64,000 nt of DNA from Carallia brachiata (taxonomy: Eukaryota > Streptophyta > Magnoliopsida > Malpighiales > Rhizophoraceae): contig JADCRB010000058.1 in the NCBI GenBank assembly GCA_021464245.1, positions 304,429 through 368,428 on the forward strand, given 5' to 3'. A program made the translations under genes and the position numbers. The notes under the pieces are model-generated. The model saw only the letters and a list, made by a program, of their open reading frames with translations, was not told the DNA's origin and did no database searches. This document shows positions 1 through 11,220 of this stretch, piece after piece; position 1 is the first letter of the stretch; each line of letters opens with the position of its first letter.

Positions 1-76
1 TTGTTGAAATCGATTAAAAGAAAACAACAAACAAAAAAGCTACTGCCAAATACCATAAGTAATGTATGGAACAAAC

Positions 77-933
77 CTTGAGAGTATCCACTGTCAAAGC
101 CATCAACTGAAGCCTCCTCAAGGACTCAAACAACACAGAATCAGACTGTCAAAGGGAAAACCAAAGCACCCTCAATCAGATAATAGAATATCATACTCAA
201 ACAACCTCAATAACAACTCTGAACAATCAAATCTGTAATAATATCCCAAAATCCCAACAAGAATTTCATAACACAATACATAATTCAACGACCGAATCAT
301 CGAAAAAAGTTACAAAAAAACTGCACAGGAATCATGAACTGGTAACAGCAATGATATGCACATTTTAATATCCGTAAATATATGTACCTCATCTTGGCTA
401 TTGAGAAGAATGTTCTTAATCCTCAAGACCTCGCCAAGAACCTGAGACTCCTCTTCAATCTCATCAGTTAAAGCCTCAGCCTCTCCATAACTATAATTAC
501 TAACAAGCTGATCATCATTTACATTCCCCTCACAATTGTACTCAGTATCATTATCTCTATCTCTATTGTTGCTGCTATTCACTTTGCTTTCTTTACTAGC
601 ACCACCCTCCTCAAACTCACACCCCCCTACGATATCAATCTCAATATCATCATCATCATGATTGCCATCATCATCTTCTCTCTTCTTGCAGTCCCTATCA
701 TCAGTTTCACCATCACCCATGTGACCCGGAACCGCCAGCTCGACCCGGTTGCAACCGGAGCAGCGGGTCATTCTGCAAGAGAACAAGCGCTCTGCAATTC
801 GATCCCTGCGCAACCGAAACTCCTTGGGGCAATCCGAGGCTGCCACCATGATAGCATGATCGATGATACCGAAAATATCTGAATTCGCCGCCCCGAAATA
901 GTTCCTCCAATAATCAAGAGACCCGGATTTCAT
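77..933 (-). CDS. MED26B: MED26b-like Mediator/TFIIS N-domain protein, first two coding exons (gene continues off the left edge)
   Basis: Exon 1 is 388..933: it starts at the ATG at 933 and ends in GATGAG followed by a GT donor. Exon 2 is 77..145, exactly 23 codons in phase 0, with a CAG acceptor and an AAG|GT donor. The N-terminus (MKSGSLDYWRNYF, then a segment containing IIDHAIMVAASDCPKEFR and RRDRIAERLFSCR) matches what I know of plant MED26b-type proteins. A low-complexity acidic stretch (many Asp/Asn/Glu) follows. Exon 2 encodes SLRRLQLMALTVDTLK, the start of the TFIIS N-terminal (LW) helical domain. The family links Mediator to elongation factors in the nucleus. The rest of the LW domain and the C-terminus lie outside the window, so integrity cannot be judged. 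Family assignment is firm. The MED26B subtype is from recognition, not a search. Confidence 0.85.
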
Positions 934-1620
934 TGTGACCCGATTACCCGGATCATGAAACTGATTGAGGCCTTATTCCCTGAGGTTTATTGTGATTGCT
1001 GTAACAGTTTCTATGTGATTTTAGAGCAACCCAGAAACCGAAAATTGATGCTCATGGGGTTACCTTAGCCAACAAAAAAAAATGTAAATAATTAAAAATC
1101 AAAAAGTTTTGATCTTGAAGCAAACCCAAGAATCAAAAACCGATTTTGATTGAGAGAAAAAAAAAATCTTGATAAAAGCAGGTGATCTAGAGAGATTTAA
1201 AAGGTGGGGGGTGAATAAATTGATGCTTCCTGTCAAAAAGTTTTGATCTTGCGAATGTTAGTTGACCATTATAGCCTTGTTTTTCTTGCTCTGCTTCTCT
1301 CTCTTCTCTTGTTCTGTTGTTTTGGTTAAGACAGGAGGTATGAATAAGAGGTGGTGATCAAGAGAGAGAGACAGAGAGACAAAACATCAGATATCTAACA
1401 GAGACAAACGTGGGTTTATCTCTGTTGACAAACGTGGGTTTATCTCCGTTTGGTTTCGTTTCTGCTTTTCTCGGATATGGGTAAAACTTTCCCGGAAAAT
1501 AAAAAGAAAAAAAAAAAAAGGGATTCTCTCTTCCTCTCTCTAAAAAGCCCGAGGGTTTTTGGTGCAGACCCACTTTCCCTGAAACAGAAAATGGACTCTT
1601 GTTTGTTAGATTTCGCGCTG
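934..1620 (-). promoter_or_regulatory. Presumed 5'UTR/promoter of the MED26b-like gene
   Basis: This is the sequence directly upstream of the MED26b-like ATG. On the gene strand it carries a CT-rich run (GA-rich on plus at about 1360-1385), common in plant 5' leaders. No convincing TATA box or upstream ORF was seen. The role is assigned from position alone. Confidence 0.35.
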
Positions 1621-2760
1621 GATTAATTTTCCAAGTTTTTACGTTTGTTTTTGGTAAGTAATTAGGAAGTTAATAAATTATTGATAAAAAAAAAAAAAGT
1701 AAATAGGAAGTTTCTGTGCTTCTTTCTTCGATGTTAATATTATTATTATTTTCTGAGTGCTCTTTCTTGAATTTTTTGGGGGTCCGTTTGACTTATTGAT
1801 CCGACGCTGAAGCCTCGGTTTTGACTTGAATTTCTTTCTTTCTTTTTTTTTTTTTTTTGTTTGAAGTTGAATTTCTGTGTAGAGATGGCCAGATGGGTAG
1901 AAATCGAGAGGGAGGGGGCCCGGCTTTTTTTATTTCTTTTTTTCATGATAAGTATAGAATTCTTTTTTTTTTCTTTCCTAAAGAAACGATTAATCAATTC
2001 TATAACATCTGGTTAGTGTATCTGTAAATATAAAAATAAAAATATCATGTTCTTTTTTTATCTTAATCTTCAATTGAATATTTAATTACTTTTAAAGATC
2101 ATTTTAAAAGAATTATAAAGCTTTAGAGACAATATATTTTAATCCTTTTAAAAAAATTATAAGGCTTGAGAAACAATAAATTTTACACCCCATTTGGGTA
2201 GTCTTAGAATAGAATAGAAATTGAACTCCGATTCAGATAATCCCAAGTTTAACTCTAATTCCAATTTTAACCAGATCTTAATATTGTTCTCTTGAGCTAA
2301 TTAATTGGCGATAGCTGTGGACCCTGTGGTCGGCCAAAAAAGTTTCTTATTTTTCCCTTGTTCTAGTGTTCTTTGTTGTTTTTTTCTTTTTTTTTTTATA
2401 AAATTTAACTTTAAATTATATTAAAATAACCATACAGTTTATTTAGTAATATTTAATAATTTATTTACATTTTTTAATTTCAATCATCTAATAATATAAA
2501 ATACTTTAATTATACTTTAATTTTATCTAAAAAAATCTCATTAAGGTTTTTTTTTTTTTGTACTTATTCTCTTCAATAGAGCAAAGGGATTTTCATTTTT
2601 CCTTGGTTATCCGTTGCGTTCAGCTTAAGTAAATCAAAAGCGGCAGTCAATGTTCTTGTCAACATTTCTTTTCTCCTTCCAGTTTTGCTCTGTAGTCTGT
2701 ACTCGCGTCCTACCAGACTTTCTCTTTTAAAAAAACATAATAATAAATTTAAGGAGTGGC
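1621..2760. other. Intergenic AT-rich DNA
   Basis: Many homopolymer T/A runs and no credible coding exon. A short segment near 2190-2240 reading CCCCATTTGGGTAG resembles a MITE end, but no partner end was found. Confidence 0.5.
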
Positions 2761-2770
2761 CACACACACA

Positions 2771-2850
<80 letters not shown>

Positions 2851-2871
2851 GATATATATATATATATATAT
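2761..2871. repeat. Compound microsatellite (CA)n then (TA)n
   Basis: Almost uninterrupted CA dinucleotides at 2761-2849 (one CC break near 2777), followed after three bases by about ten TA units at 2852-2871. The reading frames here give only poly-His/Thr or poly-Val/Cys peptides and are not genes. Confidence 0.95.
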
Positions 2872-4190
2872 TCATTAATATTAGAATAAATCTCATGCAT
2901 CATCCTATCAAATTTTTAATGGGTATATAACGATAAAGTTAACTATTTAGTTTAATTTAAATTACTACTAAATCCGAGGTTTAGGTAAAATCAGAGATTG
3001 AATCTTTTTATTATCCTCTCCTTATTAATACTTAACAATTAACAACTAACTATTTTAAAATTTTAAAAAAGTAATAACCGAGTTCAAACACAATTCTAGA
3101 AATATTAGTTGAAGAACATTATCATGCTTATACAATAATCTCAAATTCCTAATATTGACGAGCATTAGATATGAAACCATTAAAAGAACCAAGAAGAGTA
3201 AGGTCATATTAAATCCTATAAAATTCCTTCCATAGAATTCCAACTATTATACAATTTCCTTCTATGTTTGTAACAATTGTAAAATACTGAATTTACATTG
3301 ATTTCCTTAAAATTTGAATCAAATTGTTCATAACACCCATTTCCTACTTTCTCAACACAGATCGTTGTAAATTTTTTTACCAACGTTTGTTGTTATTGAA
3401 TCTATATGCCATGACTCAGCAATTACGCCAATTGAATTGCTTAGTGCCACTTTTTGTTGATAAAATTAAAATACTTTCAATAAGAAATATATCGAAGACT
3501 GGGAGTTGAGTTAGTCGAAAATCAAAATTGATTTGAAACGCCGTTTAAAATTGTTGAATAGTATGACAAATTAATTTCCACTTTTAATCATGTAAATTTT
3601 TCATCAATGTCTAGTTTAAGAAGTATATACAATAAATAAAACGAAAAAACAGAGCTATAAGCCTATAACAAGAAGTAAGGCAAAAACATAATTTTACAAA
3701 AACCAACAAAGTAAGGCAAAAGAATGAAAACTATTCGGGAAAATAAAAATAAGTTTACAGTAAGAATTTTTTTTGGTAAAAAAAATTATTATAAATATGT
3801 CAGTTATCAAATACGTGAGTTAAAGTCAGAGTAATATCATTTGTATGTCTTATTTAGCCTAATTTATAAAAAAGAATTTACTATCAGAGTATTGTTAGAT
3901 TTATGTAAATCTCTCTCAAACAGATCACACAGTTATTATCAAGTTTACAATTAATGATACACAATTTATAATCAAATCAATTAAATTTAAAAGTTAAAAA
4001 ATTTAAATACTGTGACTAAAATTTCAAGTCACAATTATGAGTAAATAATAAATATTAAATTATTATCTCAAATGTTAAAGCGAGAAGTTAAAATTATATC
4101 AAATCGTTGTTAAAAAACAAAAGCAAATCAAATCCGGAGGACCAGTTCGTGATTATTATTATTATCATAATAAATAAAATAAACGTGTAT
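2872..4190. other. Intergenic AT-rich DNA
   Basis: No coding exon, RNA gene or bounded element was recognised. Short ORFs here have no family resemblance. Confidence 0.45.
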
Positions 4191-4194
4191 CGCA

Positions 4195-4440
4195 TTGGTG
4201 CCAGGGCCCCAGGGCGCCAGCGCCGAAATTGGGCCCACCAGAGAATTACAGGATGACGTGGAACGTGTGGCTTTTCTATTGGTTCAAGCGAAGCACGCAA
4301 AAGACAAAATTTTTTGTTAAATTCTGGCGGGAATTTCACGTGCCATGCTACTCTTTCGACGGGACACGTGAAAAACATATCCGCGGCAAGGTGAAAAACA
4401 TTTTTTACTGGCCGTCGGATGAATATCTGTTGGGTTTGTA
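4195..4440. promoter_or_regulatory. GC-rich promoter-like island with ACGT-core and E2F-like motifs
   Basis: A sharp GC-rich patch in AT-rich surroundings. It holds TGGGCCC near 4229-4236, TGACGTG at 4254-4260, ACGTGTGG at 4263-4270, an E2F-like site (ATTCCCGCC on the minus strand, plus about 4325-4334), and two perfect G-boxes CACGTG at 4337-4342 and 4365-4370. A 70-codon ORF (4229-4441) runs through it but resembles no family I know. No neighbouring gene start was found on either side. It may be the relic promoter of a lost gene or a distal regulatory patch. Confidence 0.4.
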
Positions 4441-4888
4441 GTTTGTACTAAAAAAACACTTCAACATAATTTAATTTAAAACTTAAATAAAGTTAAAATA
4501 GTAATATAGTCTCATAATAAAATTTAATAATTTATTTTTTAAAATTTAATCATTTAATGATACATATTACTTTAAAACTTTTTTAACTTCTTACTCTCAA
4601 ATTTTTTTACAATTAAAAATGAAAAGGAATTAAGGAAAGAAAGAAAGAGAACAATTCATGCCAAAATTAATTTGGCGTATGTATTTTTAATCCCACTAAT
4701 TTTTCTTTTTGCAGATGGTAGATATGTTCTGCTTTCATTCACTCATAGTTATAAACAATATATATTTGGATTAATTTACAATAATAATATGTTTTAAAAT
4801 TCGCTTATAAGTAACTTTAATTAATGCGTATGGGAAATTTTGGAATAATAAACAAAAACACACAATTTTGCTCCTAAATCCTAATTGT

Positions 4889-5458
4889 CAGTGGCGCTAG
4901 AGATTTCGGTTAGTGGGGGCAAGTTTACATGTAATTAAAAAATTATTTTAAAATAATATAAAATTAAAATAACAAAAAAAATCATTAACTTAATTTTTAT
5001 AATTTGTTATGATACAACAATGAAAATTTAAAATAAATGACAAAATTACATATACATTAATCATTTTTGATATAAGAAATCTTTTATTTCGTGAAATTGA
5101 GACATATTCAAATTTGTAATTCAAGAAGAAATACTTTTATTGTTGCATTAAACTCATCTTCATCAAAGTATACATACCAATTAAAAATACACATTACATT
5201 TGTACGTCTTAAATTTTATCGTATCATCGAATAAGAGTATCTTTATTCCAAATACGACATACATTAATTATTATTATACGACATTTATTTCAAATTAAAA
5301 GATAAGAACTAATTTATTTAAATTATGTAACTTTTCAAAAATTATTTTAAATATCATGTGCCAATCTAATAAATTTTTAATTTTGAGTGGGGACAATACT
5401 TCCAATTTGATCTTTATTATATGAAAATTTTACAATAGCCAATGTGGCTCCGTCACTG
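4889..5458. mobile_element. hAT-type MITE, 570 bp, with 8-bp target duplication
   Basis: The element begins CAGTGGCG and ends CGTCACTG, a short imperfect terminal inverted repeat. It is flanked on both sides by CTAATTGT (4881-4888 and 5459-5466), an exact 8-bp duplication. An 8-bp target duplication and a CAG-type terminus are hallmarks of the hAT superfamily. The interior is AT-rich with no transposase reading frame, so it is non-autonomous. Confidence 0.8.
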
Positions 5459-5466
5459 CTAATTGT

Positions 5467-5926
5467 GATTTGTAATAATCGGGCATACTGAAAACAAGTA
5501 TAATTATTGTTATGATATAAGCATACCCAAATGAGTTCCATGTTCAGAAATTATAATAAATAATAAGTCCTTTTTTTATCCTGGAAATACATAATTATAA
5601 TAATAAGTCAAATCTCGATCTTTTTAACGTTAATATATTACAATAGTCTATCAAATCATAAGGTCTTCTACATCATCAAAGGTTTTTACAAAATTGAAAA
5701 AAGAAAAGGGTTTTACAAATTTAATCTCTTGTAGAAATTAATCCAATTAGTATAAAAAATCAATTCTTTTTTTTTTTTTGAACAGATAAAAAAAACAAAT
5801 AAACAATCTATCGCCAAGTACAACACGGACGTTCGTGTAAAAATCAATCAATTATTGTTTTTTTTTTTTGAAAAATCAATCACCAAGTACAGGTAAAAAA
5901 ACCAACTCCATACCTCCGTCGTTTTA
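5467..5926. other. Intergenic AT-rich DNA
   Basis: Nothing gene-like was seen. It holds a few poly-T runs and two similar AATCAATCACC/ATCGCCAAGTAC segments around 5810-5890 that may be a short local duplication. Confidence 0.4.
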
Positions 5927-6476
5927 TAATGAGTTATTATATAAAAAATAATATTATTTTTTTAATTTTTTACAAATCTAACACTATCTTTAAAAATTAA
6001 TAAATTTAATACAATTTAATTATTTTTTTACAAATTTAGCACGACTTTTAATAATTAACAGATCTAGCACATTTCAATTATTTTATAACAAATTTAGCAT
6101 ATTTTCAGATAAAAATAATCAGTTAAAAGTAACTGAATTTCTTAGTATATACATATGATAAATTTACGTCTAAATTTAATATAGTTTAAAACTCTCAAAT
6201 GTCACATGTGTATACTAAAAATTCGATTATTTTTAACTGACAGTGTGCTAAATTTGTTAAAAAATAATTGAATGTCAAAATTAAGTACAGTTTAGAACGT
6301 CTAAATGTCATATGTGCATATTTGTATATTAAAAATTTGATTATTTTTAACTGACAGTATGTTAAATTTATTAAAAAATAATTAAATTAAAATAAATTTA
6401 TTAATTTTTAAAAATAATACTCTATTTGTAAAAAATTATAAAGATAATATTATTTTTTTGATAATAATCTTTTATA
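5927..6476. mobile_element. Fold-back (long inverted-repeat) MITE-like element
   Basis: The left arm (from TTTATAATGAGTTATTATA) and the reverse complement of the right arm (from GATTATAAAAGATTATTAT) match imperfectly for over 100 bp, including AATAATATTAT, TTTTTTACAAAT and AAAAATTAATAAATTTA. Inside, a ~120-bp segment is tandemly duplicated (about 6165-6270 and 6280-6390, sharing TTATTTTTAACTGACAGT). No coding capacity. Ends are approximate because the target duplication is not clear. Confidence 0.65.
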
Positions 6477-6551
6477 ATCAGATCAATCAACAAGTACGAC
6501 GCGTTCATAGCAATTATTGACGTTTCTCTTTTTTTTTTTTTTAAATTAAAA

Positions 6552-6598
6552 CACGTGATCTAATCCTTTTAAATTTTGAACATGGAAACTGACACGTG
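6552..6598. promoter_or_regulatory. Pair of G-boxes
   Basis: Two perfect CACGTG hexamers at 6552-6557 and 6593-6598. A GC-rich patch with alternating purine/pyrimidine (GTGCGCGCGG) follows near 6670-6685. No gene start is evident downstream. Confidence 0.35.
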
Positions 6599-6699
6599 CA
6601 TCTTCTAAATAGACCGAAGATTCGCATGGTGGTGTACCAGAGCAATGCTGGCAAAGCGAGTCCGACCGCTTGTGCGCGCGGATAAATGCGCATTTGTAG

Positions 6700-7530
6700 C
6701 CTCAAATAATAATAATAATTTTATTTGATACGTATTTATTCGTTGTCATTTACAAAGAAAAAAACAGGGAAAAGAAATTATATAAATTCAGTTTTTCGTG
6801 TAATTTTATTGCATTTCAGGCATGTACAAACAAACAACTCATGCTCGCGAGGCTTGTTTACTCCTTCCACGAAGATTACCTCATTGGGATTTGACTAGGC
6901 TTTATGGATTTAAACCGACAAATTTTTAATCACTGAAATTTGAATACAGAATTAAAAAATTTAATAAAATATTTTAATTAGTTGTGTTAGAAACGAGAAA
7001 CTTAATTAGGCTTCTTAGTACCGCTTGAGTCTAGAAGCACATCTCCCAAAAGGTCAAAGTGGATTCTACGGAAAAATAAAAAAAATTAAAAAAAAGTGAT
7101 ACCATCTTACACCAAAAACGCAAATACAACAGGCCGCTTCTGGGGTAATGGCTACTCCAATAGACTAAAGTATTCCACAAAGGTCACAGTGGGGTATATA
7201 TTTTAAATTATGGGCTCAAGCCCTTTATTTGAGCCCACCAAGAACCAAACAGTCCATTTTTGACCCAAAACAAACACGAAGAAACTCATCTTAACTCCTC
7301 GTGGCCTAATACAACAGCTATAGTCAATTTAACACAAAGAAATCCTCCAAATATTATTTGAGAGATTCTACAGCAAGTCAAAAAATAAAAAACAAACAAA
7401 TAAAAAAAAAAAACCACAAACACAAAACCAGAAGAAGAAAAACTGGGAGATTCAGGAAGATTTTTTTTTTTGTTAGTTTTCTCGCATTTTAGACGCCCCA
7501 ATAGTTCGAAGTCAATGTAACGGTATCAAC
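6700..7530. other. Intergenic DNA
   Basis: No recognisable exon. An imperfect palindrome GGGCTCAAGCCC lies near 7210. The region is unlike the flanking repeats but shows no protein family signature in any frame. Confidence 0.4.
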
Positions 7531-7535
7531 GGTGA

Positions 7536-7814
7536 GTGGTTGGTTTTGGAACAACTAAAAAAGCGTTGGTCAATAACAACTACATCCTGGGTTTCTTCTT
7601 GCACTATGATAAGAAGAACAACCATCAAGGGATCGTATCAAACCCCATCATGTGCAATGTGAACACTCAAGCTGAACATTTGATGTCCGAGCAACTCAAA
7701 TTATTTGTGGATTTGATCTTGGCTCACATTAGGCCCATTTACTTAAGCAAAACTGAACACGACTTCCAGTTACATGCACCTGAAATGTCACCATCACTCG
7801 CACAGGAAGAGTAA
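7536..7814 (+). CDS. Unrecognised 92-codon open reading frame
   Basis: This ORF has a fairly balanced amino-acid composition (for example EHLMSEQLKLFVDLILAH in its second half) and is not low-complexity, unlike most short ORFs nearby. No signal peptide, membrane segment or known motif is visible. A consensus-like donor (CAACG|GTGAGT) lies just upstream at about 7530, so the frame could be a chance ORF in an intron. No family was recognised and coding status is doubtful. Confidence 0.18.
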   Translation: MVGFGTTKKALVNNNYILGFFLHYDKKNNHQGIVSNPIMCNVNTQAEHLMSEQLKLFVDLILAHIRPIYLSKTEHDFQLHAPEMSPSLAQEE

Positions 7815-8219
7815 AGGGCGCGTGCGCGCTTGTGTGTCTGGATTAATAGAAAAATTCACATCTCACAAAATTACCATCGTTCTTGATGCAAAAATTATGT
7901 AATTTAAAATTTAGAAATGAAAACAATAAACTGCAAACCGCTTCAAATCGTGTGTCAAATGTCACTCTCCTTAAAACAATATTTGCACTCCAATTCTGTA
8001 TCAGAGTCTATGCGAATTCCCTTTCAAGATAACATGAAGCTCTTGTTTGCACTTGTATAGTGGTGAAATCAAGACAGGAGAAAAGAATGTACATGTAATA
8101 TTGTTGGCACTGTTTTTAATTTTTCTGCAGCAAAATACAAACAGTATGGATCCTTATAATATTAATTAATTAATTAAAAAATAATTAATTAATTATGTAC
8201 TAAATTACACATCATGTGA

Positions 8220-8336
8220 CACGTGCATGTGCCAAGTGCGCATAAAATGTGCCTATGCGCCGCACGTGCTCGTGACATTTGTCCATAGACTCCCTTTAAA
8301 CCAATTAAACTAATGTCATGTGTTTTCATATATAAA
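8220..8336 (+). promoter_or_regulatory. Promoter-like segment: two G-boxes and a TATA box
   Basis: Perfect CACGTG hexamers at 8220-8225 and 8263-8268, with a TATA-like CATATATAAAG at about 8327-8336. The order and spacing suit a plus-strand plant promoter. The only downstream frame is an unrecognised 98-codon ORF (8434-8730) that crosses a duplicated 24-mer and a poly-C run, so a protein-coding target is not supported. Confidence 0.35.
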
Positions 8337-8452
8337 GCCTTCAAAGCCTCTTTCTCTTTTCTAAATAAGACTTTTAACATTCCCTTTACCTTTTTCTTTT
8401 GAAAATACCCTTACCATGGTTTTGTGAGATGACATGTTTGGGACGCATCTAT

Positions 8453-8500
8453 GGGACCAACTAACAATTTCCCTAGGGGACCAACTAACAATTTCCCTAG
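8453..8500. repeat. Perfect 24-bp tandem duplication
   Basis: The 24-mer beginning GGGACCAACTAACAATTTCC occurs twice head to tail at 8453-8476 and 8477-8500 with no mismatch. Confidence 0.9.
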
Positions 8501-8675
8501 TAGAGACCAATCGATGGGTTCACTTACTCTCAGAGTTCCCAGGAATGGTTTTCCCATTAGAATCCCTCCAAAAGGGAGATGGCCAACCGTCAAACAATAA
8601 AAGAAAACAGAAAGGATTGGCATTTCAAACCAGCATATCCTCACCATCACCACATCCAAGATCACCAGCATCAGT

Positions 8676-8690
8676 CCCCCCCCCCCCCCC
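8676..8690. repeat. Poly-C run (15 C)
   Basis: An uninterrupted run of cytosines, unusual in this AT-rich sequence and a likely length-variable or assembly-error site. Confidence 0.9.
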
Positions 8691-8699
8691 ACCCAAACG

Positions 8700-10580
8700 G
8701 GGCATAATCAAAGACTCTGGACTGTATTAGGCATACACAAGCATACACATTCATCTCTGTTGCAATTTTTCCTGTTTGCACACCACTACACAATTGACTG
8801 AATTGAGCACACATTAGCTTGTGCTGTTTCAGACAAACATAGCTAAATGTTATATTCACAGCAAATGCAACAACTTGGCCAGAAAGCAAATACTTGATAA
8901 TAGCAATGACTACCAAATCCAGAGCGAGACAAGAAAAAATTAATAGTAATAGAGAAAACAAGAATGAAAATCATTGTATACTTTCCTAGAGTACGGTTGA
9001 AAGCATTAATGATCCATGCTCCTGTACCTTGAACAGTTGCAACATTTGAATCACACTTTCCAAAGAGAGGCCACAATTTTTGCTCGGACCAAATTTAGTT
9101 TCCTGCAACCACCTGCAATTCAGGATATGCAGTTTAGTTTCTCAATGGTGTGCTGGAAATAAAGGAATGCATAGGCTTCAGCATTCAGCAAGTATAAACT
9201 ACAGAATTTGATGACATAGATCACCACAACAGAGGCAATCGATATAACATTAAGGGTGCCTTAAAAAGACATTTCAGTACAAGCCAGCTCAACATAAGGA
9301 GAAGATGTATTAAGCAACATTATCAGAGTATGAGGATGCGGTCCTAATAGAAATGTGTGTTTGTCAATGAAGAAGTATCTCCCGATACTCCACCTATGTT
9401 ATACATCTCTCTTATTATTATGTGGACTATATTGAGTGGTAAACTAAGATTCTTAGAACGTAGTAATGATACAACATCAGAGGGAAGATGTCTCGTGCCT
9501 CCCATCCATGGGACTGTCTACACTTATACACGACCTGTATGATGTGCCCCTCGTCACCAAAAGATGAAGATCCTTTTTATATTTTCTCCATCATCCTCCT
9601 GCTCTCCCATTTTTGAACTAGGGATTCATGTAATTCTTCAAAAAGAGCTGCAAACCTACAAGAAGATGAGCTAACAAATTGCACCAGCACAACAAGGCCT
9701 GTAGGCCAGCAGGACCGAGACAGCTAGATAAACTCGAACAGCTGATTAGAGCTAGATCTTTTTTTTTTTTTTTTTCCAACTGATAAAAAGCCAGATAAAA
9801 GCTTTATGAGCAAGATAAATGCTAGACTACAGCACTTGCTTCGATCCACTATTCCCCTTGTTTGCTTGGTGTTCTGTTTTTAGCATGACCAGTTACCTAC
9901 AAATTATTACTTTATTAGGATAATTCTAAATTAGTGACAAGTGTTGAATCATGAATATAACTAGCCCTAGAGTAAGAAACCAAACATAATCAGCAAAAAC
10001 AATTGTATGCCAATTTTAAACTAAAACCACCGAATTGTAAAGAAAAAGTTTTTTATGATCTAGTTGCTTGTTCTCCCAAAAAAAAAATAAATAAATAAAA
10101 ATGGAGACTAGCACCACATTTCTGCGAAATTCAATTCTACCAAGACCTCCAATTTCAAACAGGCATTATAGTCAGACTATACCTTACACTTGAAACCTAG
10201 GCGATCAAACTCTTCCATTTAAACAAATATCTACTGATTCACAACCAACAAAATGTCCAAATTTGCTAGCTTTTGCATATCAGAACATGCAATCTGAACC
10301 ATTGAATCATCTTGGTCTATTGCAGAACACCCCAATGCCTTGAGAAGGCAGCCGTGTTCCGAAGGCCAATGCACATTCAGCCACCCAAAAATATGACAGA
10401 AATATAAAGAGGGAGTCCAGTGTAGACAGCCCCTCGGGTGTTCAGTGTAAATAGTCCGGCCTACCTACAAGGAGCCAGCGCAATCCGGGTACCACCCCTG
10501 CTTTCCCATTTTAAGGACCAAAAAACAAAAACATAAAAAAAGAAAAAAAGAAAAAAAGAAAAAGAGGGAGTTATAGACCT
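8700..10580. other. Downstream region of MOZART1; no coding exon seen
   Basis: No protein family was recognised. On the minus strand the segment about 9030-9110 has a TTGCAG acceptor-like start and a TTCAAG|GTACAG donor-like end. It could be a non-coding or 3'UTR exon of the MOZART1 transcription unit, but this is speculative. An A-rich run and a T17 run (near 9760) are present. Confidence 0.3.
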
Positions 10581-10585
10581 GATTA

Positions 10586-10807
10586 TTATGGGATAGATGA
10601 TGGAGCAGTAGAGGCTGGGGATGAGCCAGAGGCTCCTGTTCGGAGTTCCCTAACAACTGCTGCCAATGCCTCGGGGTTCAAACCCATGTCACACAAGGCA
10701 ATGAGCACTGAGAGTGTATGTCGGTCAAGCCCCGTTTCAAGGATGTTCGACATTTGAAATACCAAATCCAGAGATTCTCGGGCCGTCCGTGCAGCCTCTG
10801 GTTCCAT
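10586..10807 (-). CDS. MZT1: MOZART1 / GIP1 (mitotic-spindle organizing protein 1), complete
   Basis: This single coding exon of 73 residues has the family's usual length (about 70-80). It starts MEPEAARTARESLDLVF and contains the near-invariant block MSNILETGLDRHTLSVLIAL, then CDMGLNPEALAAVVRELR, and ends with a short Ser/Ala/Pro tail and TAA. MOZART1 (plant GIP1) binds GCP3 N-terminal regions and recruits gamma-tubulin ring complexes to microtubule nucleation sites, including the nuclear envelope. The start is fixed by the conserved N-terminus, with context CCAATGG. A non-coding 5' exon lies upstream (donor AACAAG|GTGC at 11125/11124). The reading frame is intact with no odd features. Confidence 0.94.
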   Translation of the reverse strand: MEPEAARTARESLDLVFQMSNILETGLDRHTLSVLIALCDMGLNPEALAAVVRELRTGASGSSPASTAPSSIP

Positions 10808-11220
10808 TGGGAAAGTAAACCAAAATTTTCGTTCTTGATAAGGGTCTGGTAAATTAACAGCGTCACAAGATCATCAAATTAAATTAATGCAGATTGGTTA
10901 ACGACTAGAACAACAAGAACATGATTCAACTCTCAAGATTGCAACTTTTTGACAGAATCAGACATCCATTGAAATGGGATGATCGAAAAAAAATATGAAA
11001 AAAAAAACCCAAGATTTTTGAAAATCCAAATCAAAAAATAAATATAAGAATGCATCAGCGCTTGTGGGTATCAAGGCAATTTCTGACAGCCGGACAGTTA
11101 GTGAAAAAGAAAGAGAGATTGCACCTTGTTAAAGCGGAGAAGATGATTCGCCGGCGATTGGGTTAGTCGACGGAGAAACCAGCGGCTATTCCATATAGAG
11201 AGAGAGAGAGAGAAAGGCGG
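10808..11220 (-). promoter_or_regulatory. 5'UTR exon, 5'UTR intron and core promoter region of MOZART1
   Basis: On the minus strand an upstream exon ends at 11125 (AACAAG|GTGCAATC, a canonical donor). Candidate acceptors are CTTATCAAG or TTTACCAG around 10840-10855, just before the ATG. A (GA)n run at 11198-11214 (CT-rich on the gene strand) marks the likely leader. Part of this region is copied at 14527-14750. Confidence 0.55.

Noticed and set aside
2573..2930. ORFs with poly-Val/Cys or poly-His/Thr
   Set aside because: Produced by the CA/TG microsatellite.
8434..8730. 98-codon plus ORF downstream of a promoter-like segment
   Set aside because: It spans a perfect 24-bp tandem duplication and a 15-C run that yields poly-Pro, an antisense ORF of equal length exists, and no family was recognised.
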